A stretch of 64,000 nt of DNA from NCBI RefSeq assembly GCF_023074075.1, contig NZ_JADPKT010000063.1, forward strand, positions 1-64,000, in the 5' to 3' direction. The position numbers were made by a program, and so were the translations under genes. Positions 55,400 through 64,000 of the stretch are shown in pieces. The notes under the pieces were generated by a model that saw only the letters and a program-made list of their open reading frames with translations, made no database searches and was not told where the DNA came from. Source of the stretch: Bradyrhizobium sp. 138 (lineage in GTDB: Bacteria; Pseudomonadota; Alphaproteobacteria; Rhizobiales; Xanthobacteraceae). The first letter of the stretch is position 1; each line of letters starts with the position of its first letter.

Positions 55400-56038
55400 A
55401 TGTTGCCGATGTTAGCCGAGCAGCGCCAAATGTACGTGCAGCAGGTCTTCGAACTGGCCGAAATCTTCGGTCTCGAAACCCGCAACAAGTATCGCATCCG
55501 CGATGAAAATGGCCGCGATCTGCTCTATGCGGCCGAGCAGCAAAAGGGAATTCTCGGTTTCCTGGGGCGCCAGGCCTTTGGACATTGGCGCTCCTTTGAG
55601 GTGCATTTTTTCGACAACGCGCGACAGCCTGTCATGCGGGGGATTCATCCCTTCCGCTGGTTCTTTCAATGTCTGGAGCTGCGTTCGCGCGACGGTCGCC
55701 TGATAGGAACCATCGAGCGCCAGTTTTCGATTTTCACCAAGATCTTCCATGTGCACGATGCGCAGGGAAGAGTGGTGCTCGAAGTCACTTCACCGTTTTG
55801 GCGCGTGTGGACCTTTCCGTTCATGCGCGGAGGACGAGAGCACGCGCGGGTCGCGAAAAAATGGTCCGGCCTCGGCGCCGAACTGTTCACCGACCGCGAC
55901 AACTTTCTGGTGGAGTATTTGGAACGCGGCCTGACAGAAGATGAGCGAGCGCTGGTTCTTGCAGCTGCGATCTACATCGATCTCATGTATTTCGAGGTCA
56001 AAGGCGAGGGCGGCGCAATCAATTTGTTCCGCGATTGA
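55400..56038 (+). CDS. phospholipid-scramblase-like protein
   Basis: A 212-residue protein of the scramblase/LURP-one fold. The opening QVFELAEIFGLETRNKYRIRDENGRDLLYAAEQ and HPFRWFFQCLELRSRDGRLIGTIERQFSIFTKIFHVHDAQGRVVLEVTSPFW match the beta-barrel of bacterial scramblase-related proteins. No signal peptide is seen. AGGA lies eight bases before the ATG. In eukaryotes the family is tied to lipid movement or signalling; the bacterial role is not established. Confidence 0.8.
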   Translation: MLPMLAEQRQMYVQQVFELAEIFGLETRNKYRIRDENGRDLLYAAEQQKGILGFLGRQAFGHWRSFEVHFFDNARQPVMRGIHPFRWFFQCLELRSRDGRLIGTIERQFSIFTKIFHVHDAQGRVVLEVTSPFWRVWTFPFMRGGREHARVAKKWSGLGAELFTDRDNFLVEYLERGLTEDERALVLAAAIYIDLMYFEVKGEGGAINLFRD

Positions 56039-56151
56039 AAGCCCGGTCTCCTGTCTCGCTTGCCCGCCGCAGCCCCTGAACCTTGCCTTCCGTCATCGCG
56101 ACGAAGTGGCATGACCCCGTTGGCCCATTCCGGCCGGGAAGCCCTTTCGCC

Positions 56152-56619
56152 ATGACCGCCTCTGCAACGCCCAGTTCCACCGTGCCTTCCCGCCGCCTCG
56201 GCATCATCGGCAGCATTGTCGGTGTGCTGGCACTGATGGCGGCGGTGCTGCCGCATTGGGTCGTGCCGATCGTGTTTCCTCCGCCGCCGGCGGATAAGGT
56301 GATCGTCGACACCGGACATCGCATCAAGGACCGCGTCATCGCCAAGGTGAAGGGCGTGGAGTATCAGGCTCCGAAGGTCGAGAAATCGGCGGGACGAAGC
56401 TGGAGCGAAACCGCGTCGGTCACCGCGATCTCGCTCGGCCTGCTCGCCATCCTGTTCTCGGTCCTCTCGCTGATCTTCAGGGAAGAACGGCTGCTGGCGG
56501 CCGTCGCCGCCGCGCTCGGCACCGGCGCCATCGCGATCGAAATCTCCTTCGTCATGATCGGCGCGCTGATCCTGATCGCGATCCTCTACGTGGTGGGGAA
56601 CATCATCGGCTTGTTCTAA
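56152..56619 (+). CDS. small membrane protein
   Basis: A 155-residue protein with three or four hydrophobic segments (LGIIGSIVGVLALMAAVLPHWVVPIVF, VTAISLGLLAILFSVLSLIF, LAAVAAALGTGAIAIEISFVMIGALILIAILYVVGNIIGLF) and a polar loop of about 50 residues after the first. No family was recognised. The ATG at 56152 removes an unlikely 23-residue extension. Confidence 0.68.
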   Translation: MTASATPSSTVPSRRLGIIGSIVGVLALMAAVLPHWVVPIVFPPPPADKVIVDTGHRIKDRVIAKVKGVEYQAPKVEKSAGRSWSETASVTAISLGLLAILFSVLSLIFREERLLAAVAAALGTGAIAIEISFVMIGALILIAILYVVGNIIGLF

Positions 56620-56743
56620 GGGCTGCCGCCTGCCACAAGCTCCAGACCGACGGGCGGACACCGCCAGCGCAATTGCTCCCGCGCTCAATTCTCTGTAGTT
56701 TCCGCTCCGAAACAGCCCCACCCAACAGGACAGCGAGAATCAA

Positions 56744-58039
56744 GTGGCGCCCATCCAATACATCGTCGAGGGCGGTCACCGGCTCTCGGGCTCGATCGAG
56801 CCGTCCGGCAACAAGAATTCGGCGCTGCCGATCATCGCCGCCGCGCTGCTCACCTCACATCCGGTGACGCTTCAGAACGTGCCGCGGATCCGCGACACCG
56901 AGACGCTGGTCGAGCTGATCCGCTCGGTCGGCGCATCGGCCGAATGGACCGAGCGCAACACGCTGCATATCCACGCCAAGAGCATCCGTGCCGCCGACCT
57001 CGATCCTGAATTGTGCGTGCGCATCCGCGCCTCGATCCTGCTGGCGGGCCCCCTACTCGCCCGCTGCGGCGAAGTGATGCTGCCGCCCCCCGGCGGCGAC
57101 GTCATCGGCCGCCGTCGTCTGGATACGCATGTGCTGGCTTTGGAACAGCTCGGCGCAAAAGTCACCGCGACCGACCGGCTCGAATTCCGCGCGCCAAAGC
57201 TCGCGGGTGCCGACGTGTTCCTGGATGAGCCGAGCGTCACCGCGACCGAGAACGCGCTGGTGGCGGCGGTCGCCGCCGACGGCGTCACGTACTTGCGCAA
57301 CGCGGCGTCCGAGCCGCACGTGCAGGACCTCGCCAATTTCCTGGTCGCGCTCGGTGCTAGAATCGAGGGCATCGGCACCAACACCATGATCGTGCAAGGG
57401 CCGGCAACGCTGGGGGAGGCGACCTATCGGATCCAACCCGACCACATCGAGGTCGGCTCGCTGATCGGGCTTGCCGCCGTGACGCGCTCTCCCTTACGCA
57501 TCACGCGCGCCGGCGTCGAGCATCTGCGCTCGATCCGCATGGGGTTCGAGCGGCTCGGCATCGTCTGCCGCGTCGAGGGCGACGACCTCATCGTGCCGTC
57601 GAACCAGACGCTGAAGATCCAGGACGATTTCGGCGGCCACGTGCCGAAGCTGGAAGACCAGCCCTGGCCGGCCTTCCCGGCCGACCTGATGTCGATCGCG
57701 ATCGTCACCGCCACGCAATGCGAGGGCGTGATCCTGATGTTCGAGAAGATGTTCGAATCGCGGATGTTCTTCGTCGACAAGCTGATCGCGATGGGTGCGC
57801 GGATCGTGTTGTGCGACCCGCACCGCGCGATCATCGCAGGGCCCAGCCGCCTGCACGGCGCGACCATGACCTCGCCCGACATCCGCGCCGGCATGGCCAT
57901 GCTGCTGGCGGCCGTGTGCGCCCAGGGCACCTCCACCATCAACAACGCCGACCAGATCGAGCGCGGCTACGAGCGCATCGAGGAGCGGCTCAACGCGCTG
58001 GGCGCGAAGATCAAGCGCGTGCCGGAGCGGAAGGGCTGA
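56744..58039 (+). CDS. murA: UDP-GlcNAc 1-carboxyvinyltransferase with Asp at the catalytic Cys position
   Basis: A 431-residue MurA, the first committed enzyme of peptidoglycan synthesis (adds enolpyruvate to UDP-GlcNAc). It has GNKNSALPIIAAALL (Lys24/Asn25), PAFPADLMS and a normal length. The catalytic loop reads PPGGDVIGRRRLDTH: Asp119 stands where E. coli has Cys115 (GGCTIG). Asp at this site is known to keep activity and prevent fosfomycin attachment, as in mycobacterial MurA. The start is GTG at 56744. A second, Cys-type MurA elsewhere in the genome cannot be excluded. Confidence 0.93.
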   Translation: MAPIQYIVEGGHRLSGSIEPSGNKNSALPIIAAALLTSHPVTLQNVPRIRDTETLVELIRSVGASAEWTERNTLHIHAKSIRAADLDPELCVRIRASILLAGPLLARCGEVMLPPPGGDVIGRRRLDTHVLALEQLGAKVTATDRLEFRAPKLAGADVFLDEPSVTATENALVAAVAADGVTYLRNAASEPHVQDLANFLVALGARIEGIGTNTMIVQGPATLGEATYRIQPDHIEVGSLIGLAAVTRSPLRITRAGVEHLRSIRMGFERLGIVCRVEGDDLIVPSNQTLKIQDDFGGHVPKLEDQPWPAFPADLMSIAIVTATQCEGVILMFEKMFESRMFFVDKLIAMGARIVLCDPHRAIIAGPSRLHGATMTSPDIRAGMAMLLAAVCAQGTSTINNADQIERGYERIEERLNALGAKIKRVPERKG

Positions 58040-58060
58040 GGCGCTCTCACCCCAATCACA

Positions 58061-58162
58061 GTACCGTAGGGTGGGCAAAGCGAAGCGTGCCCACGCGTCT
58101 GTCGCCGTATCGCGAGAGATGGTGGGCACGGCGCAAGTGCGCCTTTGCCCACCCTACGGTAC
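58061..58162. repeat. dispersed palindromic repeat, family E (copy 3)
   Basis: GTACCGTAGGGTGGGCAAAG at the left is the exact reverse complement of CTTTGCCCACCCTACGGTAC except near its inner end, enclosing GTGCCCAC/GTGGGCAC inner arms. It lies between murA and the MATE gene; the open frame of the MATE gene runs through it but is not coding there. Confidence 0.85.
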
Positions 58163-58202
58163 CGAGCTAGCGGATAGGTCCCTCACCGTCTTCCTCGAGG
58201 CC

Positions 58203-59633
58203 ATGTTTTCGTCGCGGCGCTGTGCTATTCAGCCCGCCATGCTCGACACCGTCCAACATCATTCGCAGCCGCAAGCCGGCGTGCCGCAGAACCATCTCGC
58301 GCAAGAATTCGTCGAGACGCTGCGGCTGGCCGTGCCGCTGATGCTGACGCAGCTCGGGCAGATCGCGATGATCACGACCGATCTCGCGCTGATCGGCCGG
58401 CTCGGCGAGGATTCGGTCGCCGCGGCGGCGCTGGCGCATACGGTCTATTTCGTCAGCTTCACCTTCGGGCTCGGATTGATGGCTGCGGTGTCGCCGCTGG
58501 CCGCGCAGGCGTTCGGCGCCGGCGACGTCAGGCTGATCCGCCGCTCCTTGCGCGTCGGGCTGTGGGTCGCGCTGCTGATCTCGCTGCCGATGATGGCCTC
58601 GCCGCTCTATGGCGAGCAGATCCTGCTCGCGCTCGGACAGTCGCCGCAGCCGGCCGCCCTGGCGCAGCACTACCTCAATGGCCTCGCCTGGGGCATCGCG
58701 CCGGCACTCGGCTTCATCGCGGTGCGCAGCATGATGAGCGCGGTGAACCGGCCACAGCCGCCGCTGTGGATCACGGTCGCGGCGATCCCGGTCAATGCCG
58801 CGCTGGTCTATGCCCTGATCCACGGTCTGTTCGGCCTGCCGGAGCTCGGTCTGTTCGGCGCGGGACTTGCGACCACGCTGGTCAATCTCGGCACGTTCGT
58901 CGCGGTGCTCGCCATTGCCGCATGGCGGAAACCGTTCGCGGATTACCGCCCGCTCGCCCGTCTGTGGCGGATCGACTGGCCTCTGATGCGCCAGCTGATC
59001 GCGATCGGCGCGCCGATCTCGTTTTCGCTGCTGCTGGAATATGGCCTGTTCTCCTCGGCCGCGCTGCTGATGGGATTGATCTCGACCGCCGCGATCGCCG
59101 CGCATCAGATCGCGCTGCAGATCACCGCCGTGCTGTTCATGGTGCCGCTTGGCATCGGCATGGCGGCCACCGTGCGGGTCGGCCACGCCTTCGGCCGCGG
59201 CGAGCCGGCGGCGGTGAAGCGCGCAGGGCTCGCCGCGGCCGTGCTCGGCGTCGCATTGGTCTCGGCCCTGACGGTCGCCATCGTCCTCGGCCGCACCCAG
59301 CTGGGCCAGCTGTTCTTCGGCCGTGGCGCCGAGAACGCGGCCACCGTCGAGCTGACGGCAACGCTGCTGCTGGTCGGCGCCACCTTCTTCATCGCCGACG
59401 GCCTGCAGACCATCATGGGCGGCGCACTGCGCGGCCTCAACGACACCAGGATGACGCTGCTGTTCGCGGCCATCGGCTATTGGGGCGTCGCCTTTCCGAT
59501 CGCCTGGGTGCTGGCCTTCAACGCCGGGCTCGGCGCGATCGGCGTCTGGGTCGGGTTTTCGGTCGGCTCGTTCGTCTATGCCGGACTGCTGATCTTGCGC
59601 TTCCGGATGCTAACGCGCAGATTGGCAGGATGA
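58203..59633 (+). CDS. MATE-family multidrug/metabolite exporter (NorM-like)
   Basis: A 476-residue inner-membrane antiporter with twelve hydrophobic segments. NorM landmarks include LRLAVPLMLTQLGQIAMITTDLALIGRLGEDSVAAAALAH, LAAQAFGAGD and the second-half ALRGLNDTRMTLLF. It would export cationic drugs or metabolites against H+ or Na+. The start is uncertain: ATG at 58203 is given, ATG at 58239 gives MLDTVQHH and is also plausible. Its stop overlaps the next start (ATGA). Confidence 0.9.
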   Translation: MFSSRRCAIQPAMLDTVQHHSQPQAGVPQNHLAQEFVETLRLAVPLMLTQLGQIAMITTDLALIGRLGEDSVAAAALAHTVYFVSFTFGLGLMAAVSPLAAQAFGAGDVRLIRRSLRVGLWVALLISLPMMASPLYGEQILLALGQSPQPAALAQHYLNGLAWGIAPALGFIAVRSMMSAVNRPQPPLWITVAAIPVNAALVYALIHGLFGLPELGLFGAGLATTLVNLGTFVAVLAIAAWRKPFADYRPLARLWRIDWPLMRQLIAIGAPISFSLLLEYGLFSSAALLMGLISTAAIAAHQIALQITAVLFMVPLGIGMAATVRVGHAFGRGEPAAVKRAGLAAAVLGVALVSALTVAIVLGRTQLGQLFFGRGAENAATVELTATLLLVGATFFIADGLQTIMGGALRGLNDTRMTLLFAAIGYWGVAFPIAWVLAFNAGLGAIGVWVGFSVGSFVYAGLLILRFRMLTRRLAG

Positions 59634-60118
59634 ACGGGACCATCCGCGAAGTCGCACCCGAGGTCGATGCCAATGCGCTGCTATCAGGCGCGCAGTTCGT
59701 CGACGCGTTTCGCGTCGAGATCGGCACAGCGCAAGTGAATGCCCGCGAGGCCTGCACCCGGATGGTGCTGCACGGGCCGCGCTGGATCGATACGCTGCTG
59801 CGCCTGCGCAATGTTCTGGTGACACCGTTCGGGCTGAAGACATCGGGTGAAGGTGAGCCGGCGCCGGGCGGATTAATCGGCCTGTTTCCGGTGCTGAGCG
59901 AAACGCCCGAGCGGCTGGTGGCCGGCTTCGACGATTCTCACCTCGATTTCCGCATCGTGGTCGACGTGACGGGCGCTGCGGCCAGCCGACGGGTGACCTC
60001 GACCACGCTGGTGCGGACGCATAATCTCCTCGGCCGGACCTACCTCACCCTCATCATGCCCTTCCACAAGCTCGTGGCCCGCAGCATGCTGAGAGGGATC
60101 GTGGAGCCGGCCCGATAG
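59630..60118 (+). CDS. DUF2867 family protein
   Basis: A 162-residue soluble protein of the DUF2867 type (DAFRVEIGTAQVNAREACTRMVLHGPRWIDTLLRLRNVLVTPFGLKT ... LGRTYLTLIMPFHKLVARSMLRG). It overlaps the MATE gene by four bases, so the two are translated together. No biochemical role is established to my knowledge; the fold may resemble lipid- or polyketide-binding cyclases. Confidence 0.8.
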   Translation: MNGTIREVAPEVDANALLSGAQFVDAFRVEIGTAQVNAREACTRMVLHGPRWIDTLLRLRNVLVTPFGLKTSGEGEPAPGGLIGLFPVLSETPERLVAGFDDSHLDFRIVVDVTGAAASRRVTSTTLVRTHNLLGRTYLTLIMPFHKLVARSMLRGIVEPAR

Positions 60119-60119
60119 A

Positions 60120-61235
60120 CTACTCCGCAACCCGCGCCGACTTGTCGGCCGCTGCTTCCGACCATTCGCCGACAACGCGGTCGAGATCGCAGAGATTCTG
60201 GTGCATCTGTTCCAAGGAGAAGCCGAGCGCGAAAAAGCGTTCGGCGGTGTCGCTGGGCTGGCCGCGGATCAGGCCGTCGTGACGGACGGCGGCGACAGCC
60301 TCGGCATAGTGCTGGAGCGCGACGTGGACGGGATGGATCGGGGGTGCACCGGCGCCTTCGCGCAAGGCGGAGGCGGCGGAGCGGAGGAAGCGCGCGATCA
60401 CGGTGGAGACCTCCGTCAGCGGGCCCGATAGTCGCGTCTGCACCTCGATCGGCAATGGCACGACCGTCGCCCGGCCAATCATCACGACGTCATGGCGCAG
60501 CCGCAGGATCGTTCGCAACAACGGGCCAGTGTCCGGGCCGCTCGACAGCCGTGCGGCGCGCTCACGCTCGGCTTCGGAGCCGATTGCGTTGAGGTTGACC
60601 ATCGCGGTGCCGATGCCGTCCTGGATCCGGTGCAGCGCGTCGTTGTCGCGGCCGCGGGTGAGGCCCGCGAGCAGCTCGGTGAAGGCATCCGCGATCAGCT
60701 CGAGCAACTTCGCCGCGCTGGCGCGGATCTGCCGCACCGCGCGTGACGGCAGCACCAGGAAGGAGACGACGAGGCCGGTGATGGCGCCGACCGCGACCTC
60801 GCTGACGCGGTCGATCGCCGAGGTCAGGGGATCGGAATGATGCATGGTCGGAACCAGCAGCACGATCACGGCCGTCACCGTGGCTGCGCTGAGGCTCGGA
60901 TTGATCGCGGCGATGAAAGCGAGCGGGGCGACCGACAGCACCAGCAATCCCAGCAGCCCGGCTTCGCTGGAATAGGGGATCAGGATCGCGATGGCACCGC
61001 CATAGATCGCGCCGCCGATGGTGCCGAGCATGTAGTCGCGCGTCGCCTTCAGCGAGCGGCCGACGCTCATCTGGGTCACGATCAGCGAGGTCAGGACCGC
61101 CCAGAGCGGCAGCAGCAGATGCAGCGCGGTGGCGAGCGCGTAGGCCGCGGTCGCGGCGACCGTGACCCGGATCGCCAATCCCAATTGCGTCCGCCGCGAC
61201 CTGATCCGGTCGAACAGCTGCGTTGCGCGCGTCAT
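60120..61235 (-). CDS. FUSC-family membrane protein
   Basis: A 371-residue protein. About six hydrophobic segments fill residues 10-165 (LAIRVTVAATAAYALATALHLLLPLWAVLTSLIVTQMSVGRSLKATRDYMLGTIGGA is the FUSC signature), then a cytoplasmic helical region of about 200 residues. FUSC proteins (AaeB, YccC-like) are proposed exporters of aromatic acids. The ATG at 61235 is chosen over a TTG at 61268. It ends one base from the convergent DUF2867 gene. Confidence 0.85.
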   Translation of the reverse strand: MTRATQLFDRIRSRRTQLGLAIRVTVAATAAYALATALHLLLPLWAVLTSLIVTQMSVGRSLKATRDYMLGTIGGAIYGGAIAILIPYSSEAGLLGLLVLSVAPLAFIAAINPSLSAATVTAVIVLLVPTMHHSDPLTSAIDRVSEVAVGAITGLVVSFLVLPSRAVRQIRASAAKLLELIADAFTELLAGLTRGRDNDALHRIQDGIGTAMVNLNAIGSEAERERAARLSSGPDTGPLLRTILRLRHDVVMIGRATVVPLPIEVQTRLSGPLTEVSTVIARFLRSAASALREGAGAPPIHPVHVALQHYAEAVAAVRHDGLIRGQPSDTAERFFALGFSLEQMHQNLCDLDRVVGEWSEAAADKSARVAE

Positions 61236-61352
61236 ACGGAATATCCCGATCCTCTTAAGCCAAGCCAAAGCATGGCTGATGCCCGCGGCTGCAAGGCCGC
61301 TTGAAAGGCCAAATCAGCCCGCCTAACTTGCGCGCCAAAACGAGGAAACACG

Positions 61353-62720
61353 ATGGCCCACGAAACCGCAACGCTTGCCGCCTATGTCTTCAATCTGAAG
61401 TACCAGGATATTCCGGCAGAGGTGCTGGATCGCGCAAAAGTGCTGACGCTGGACTTCCTCGGCAGCGCGATCCGGGCGAGGCGCGAGGCGGAATCGACCC
61501 CTTCGATGTTGAAGATGCTGGAAGCGCTGGCGCTCGACACCAAGGGCGAATCCACCGTGTTCGGCGATGCCAAGACCTGGACGCCGGCGGTGGCGGCGCT
61601 GCTCAATGGCGCGCTCGGTCATTCCCTCGATTTCGACGACACCCACGCCGATTCCTCGCTGCATCCGAGCGCGCCGGTGGTTCCGGCCGCCTTCGCCGTC
61701 GGCGAGATGGTCGGCGCGTCGGGCCGCGACGTCTTGACTGCGATCGTGGCGGGTTACGAGATCTGCTGCCGGCTTGGCAATGCGCTCGATCCGACCTCGC
61801 ATTACGCGCGCGGCTTCCACCCGACCGCGACCGCCGGCACTTATGGCGCGGCCGCGGCGGCCGGAAAGCTGTTCGGCCTCTCCGAGCAGCAACTCATCGC
61901 CGCCTTCGGCGTCTCCGGCAGCCAGGCCGCCGGCTCGCTGCAATTTCTGGTCAACGGTGCCTGGAACAAGCGCTACCAGGTCGGCGCCGCCGCGATGAAC
62001 GGCGTGATCGCTGCGACGCTGGCGCGTAACGATTTCGTCGGCTCCGCGGAATCGGTCGAGGGCAAGCACGGCCTGCTCGCCGGCTACACCGACGATGCGC
62101 ATCCGGACAAGGCGGTCGCCGAGCTCGGCAAGAGCTACGAGACCATGAAGATCGGCGTAAAGCCTTATCCAAGCTGCCGCTACACCCACGCCGCGATCGA
62201 CGCGCTGATCGCGATGCGGCGCGAGCACAATCTGACGCCCGACCAGGTCAAGCGGGTCGAGATCGGGCTGCACCGCAACGGCATCACGCTGACCGGCGAT
62301 GCCGCCACCAAGCGGCATCCGACCTCGATCGTCGGCGGCCAGTTCTCGATGTTCTTCACCGGCGCGCTCGCGCTCGACCAGGGCTCGTTCGGCTGGGACG
62401 ACTATAACCGCCTAGGCGATGCCGCGATCGACGCGCTCGCTAACAAGTTCGACGTGGTGCAGGACGACCGGCTCGAGATCGGCCGCACCCACCCCTTTGG
62501 CGCCCGCGTCAGCATCACCACAGACGATGGCGTGCATGAGCGGCTCTATGCCGATCCCTCAGGCGAGCCGACCTCATTCCCGGATACGCAGGCGATGCAG
62601 CAGAAGTTTCTGACCTTGGCGCGGCCGGTGCTGAATGCGCGCGCGGAAAAATTCGCTGATGCGATCATGACGCTGGAGCGGTTCGATCGCGTGGCGCAGG
62701 CGACGGAGCTGGGGAGATAA
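61353..62720 (+). CDS. MmgE/PrpD family protein
   Basis: A 455-residue member of the 2-methylcitrate dehydratase/iminodisuccinate epimerase family. Typical blocks are LTLDFLGSAIRARRE, NGALGHSLDFDDTHADSSLHPSAPVVPAAFAVGE, HPTATAGTYGAAAAAGKLFGLS and KPYPSCRYTHAAIDAL. No prpC or prpB lies nearby, so methylcitrate is not a safe substrate; many such proteins act on other small hydroxy acids. Confidence 0.88.
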   Translation: MAHETATLAAYVFNLKYQDIPAEVLDRAKVLTLDFLGSAIRARREAESTPSMLKMLEALALDTKGESTVFGDAKTWTPAVAALLNGALGHSLDFDDTHADSSLHPSAPVVPAAFAVGEMVGASGRDVLTAIVAGYEICCRLGNALDPTSHYARGFHPTATAGTYGAAAAAGKLFGLSEQQLIAAFGVSGSQAAGSLQFLVNGAWNKRYQVGAAAMNGVIAATLARNDFVGSAESVEGKHGLLAGYTDDAHPDKAVAELGKSYETMKIGVKPYPSCRYTHAAIDALIAMRREHNLTPDQVKRVEIGLHRNGITLTGDAATKRHPTSIVGGQFSMFFTGALALDQGSFGWDDYNRLGDAAIDALANKFDVVQDDRLEIGRTHPFGARVSITTDDGVHERLYADPSGEPTSFPDTQAMQQKFLTLARPVLNARAEKFADAIMTLERFDRVAQATELGR

Positions 62721-62765
62721 GGCTAGCAGTATTCTGTTCCCCTTCCCCTGGAGGGTGAAAAGACC

Positions 62766-64000
62766 TCAATTCCCCGCCAGTTTCCCCATCTCGCGCGTTG
62801 CGGCCACTACGTCGCGCACCAGATCGAACACACCGTCTGCCTGCGGCGGTCCGTTCGGCGAGCGCCCCATCCGCACGATCACCAGCTTCTCCGACGGAAT
62901 CACGATGGTGTACTGCCCGATGGTGCCCTTGGCGAAGAACGCATCGCGTGGCCAGCCGTGCTCGACGCGAAATGACGCGCCAAAACTGTCGCCCTGGTTG
63001 GTCCAGAAGCCGGCGCCGATACCGACCCACGCGTTCGCTGTCGGCGAAGCCGTGTAGTTCACCCATCCCTCGGGCAGGATCCGCTTGCTGCCGGCGACGC
63101 CGTCATTGAGATAGAGCTGGCCGAAGCGCGCCCAGTCGCGAGCCGATGCCAGCATCTCGCTCGAGCCCTCGATCGTGCCCGAGCCATCGAGCTGGAGCGT
63201 GACATGGCGCATGTCGAGCGGGGCGAACAATTCGCGGCGCGCGAAACGGAGCGCATCTGCGGGATTTCCGCCGACGGCCTCACGGATCAAATGCGAGAGG
63301 ATGAGCATGTTGCCGTCGTGATAATTCCACGCCGTACCAGGCGCTGTTGCGAGCGGGACGCTCTCCGCATAGGCCGCCATGTCGGTCTCCACGAACTTCA
63401 TCCGGTTGACCGGCTCGAAGGCGGAGCCCAGCGAAGCCTGCAGCGAGCTGCCGAGCGCCAGCCCTGCGGTGTGGCGCAGCAACTGATCGACCGTGATGGC
63501 ATGGCGTGGATCATCAGGATCTTTCCAGGCTGCGACCGGCGCGGGCCCGTCGAGCTTCAGCTTGCCCTGGCGTACCAGCACGCCGATCAGCGCGGAAACC
63601 ACCGATTTCGTCATGGAGAAGCCGAGCAGCGGCGTCTCTGGTCCAATGCCATCGGCATAGCGCTCCGCGATGACGCGGCCCGACTTCAGCACGACCACCG
63701 CGCGGGTGCGCCGGTAAGGCGGCTGCGCGAGCTCGGCGAAGGCACGGTCGAGCGCGGCGGCAAGTGAGGGGCTTTGCGGCGGCACGATTCCGGGGCCGGC
63801 AATCTCGGGCAGCAGCGCGGGCTGTTTGTCGTCCGCGGGCGGTTCGACGGCGGCAATTCCGACGCCATGCTCGAGCGTGCAGCCGAGGCCCTCGCGATAG
63901 ACGGCATGGCTGCGTCCGATGCCGAACAGCGTCACCGTGACGTCCTTGCGGACGCGATCGACCCGGTAGTCCATGGCCCAGCTGATCAGGCCGGTCCCGG
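62766..64000 (-). CDS. serine hydrolase, class C beta-lactamase fold (partial, N terminus outside window)
   Basis: At least 402 residues. The catalytic motif is SMTK (LGFSMTKSVVSAL), with Tyr in WNYHDGN as second motif. The frame stays open to the window edge beyond the ATG at 63974 (upstream residues LISWA), and the paralogue at 16739 has about 60 more N-terminal residues including a membrane anchor, so the true start lies beyond 64000. Shared features with that paralogue are GLGCTL before the hydrolase domain, and FSMTK, ARDWARFGQLY and IPSEKLVIVRMG in it. Confidence 0.85.
   Translation of the reverse strand, partial: GTGLISWAMDYRVDRVRKDVTVTLFGIGRSHAVYREGLGCTLEHGVGIAAVEPPADDKQPALLPEIAGPGIVPPQSPSLAAALDRAFAELAQPPYRRTRAVVVLKSGRVIAERYADGIGPETPLLGFSMTKSVVSALIGVLVRQGKLKLDGPAPVAAWKDPDDPRHAITVDQLLRHTAGLALGSSLQASLGSAFEPVNRMKFVETDMAAYAESVPLATAPGTAWNYHDGNMLILSHLIREAVGGNPADALRFARRELFAPLDMRHVTLQLDGSGTIEGSSEMLASARDWARFGQLYLNDGVAGSKRILPEGWVNYTASPTANAWVGIGAGFWTNQGDSFGASFRVEHGWPRDAFFAKGTIGQYTIVIPSEKLVIVRMGRSPNGPPQADGVFDLVRDVVAATREMGKLAGN

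Overview
The window reads as chromosomal DNA of a Bradyrhizobium-type alphaproteobacterium (Nitrobacteraceae). It is GC-rich. It carries rpsT-dnaA-dnaN-recF-gyrB, several palindromic intergenic repeat families of the kind that fill Bradyrhizobium genomes, branched-chain-amino-acid-type ABC systems, a TctC-type binding protein and many c-di-GMP proteins. No phage, IS transposase or CRISPR array was seen. The genus is inferred from gene content and style, not from a database search.

Layout. (a) 0.5-10.7 kb: a sigma-54 activator with a PAS domain, followed by a 25-bp perfect palindrome and a near-consensus -24/-12 promoter. These lie upstream of an MHS-family transporter, a fused acyl-CoA transferase and a complete five-gene ABC importer, and look like one inducible carboxylate uptake and activation unit. 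(b) 10.8-15.0 kb: a membrane Cache-PAS-GGDEF-EAL protein translationally coupled to a PAS-GGDEF cyclase, then tRNA-Arg(CCG). (c) 15.2-19.4 kb: a small accessory patch with vapBC, a serine hydrolase, higBA and a small ORF; both toxin-antitoxin pairs have readable operator palindromes. (d) 19.6-30.3 kb: DNA polymerase IV, a flippase, 3-methyladenine glycosylase, a phosphoesterase, a cNMP-domain protein, a membrane protein/wHTH/cis-prenyltransferase operon with matching operators, a secreted trypsin-like protease, a DUF899 protein and an ArsR/SRPBCC pair. (e) 30.5-43.2 kb: TctC-type binding protein, VOC protein, acyl-CoA synthetase, HD-GYP protein, an IorAB-type molybdenum hydroxylase, hydrolases, a polysaccharide-export lipoprotein, MsrA and a small membrane protein.

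(f) 43.3-55.2 kb: the replication core. rpsT has a clear promoter and terminator. It is followed by a gene-free, AT-richer stretch of about 1.2 kb with clustered GANTC methylation sites and DnaA-box-like words (candidate oriC/dnaA control region), then dnaA, dnaN, recF and gyrB. Between recF and gyrB sit two exported paralogous proteins built from a repeated helix-plus-Gly-Trp module with no function I recognise; this is the best candidate for something undescribed. (g) 55.4-64 kb: a scramblase-like protein, a small membrane protein, a MurA whose catalytic Cys is replaced by Asp, a MATE exporter, a DUF2867 protein, a FUSC-type membrane protein, an MmgE/PrpD protein and a serine hydrolase cut by the window end.

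Five dispersed intergenic repeat families recur between genes. Most starts were moved from the longest possible ORF to the start with a ribosome binding site or the expected family N terminus.
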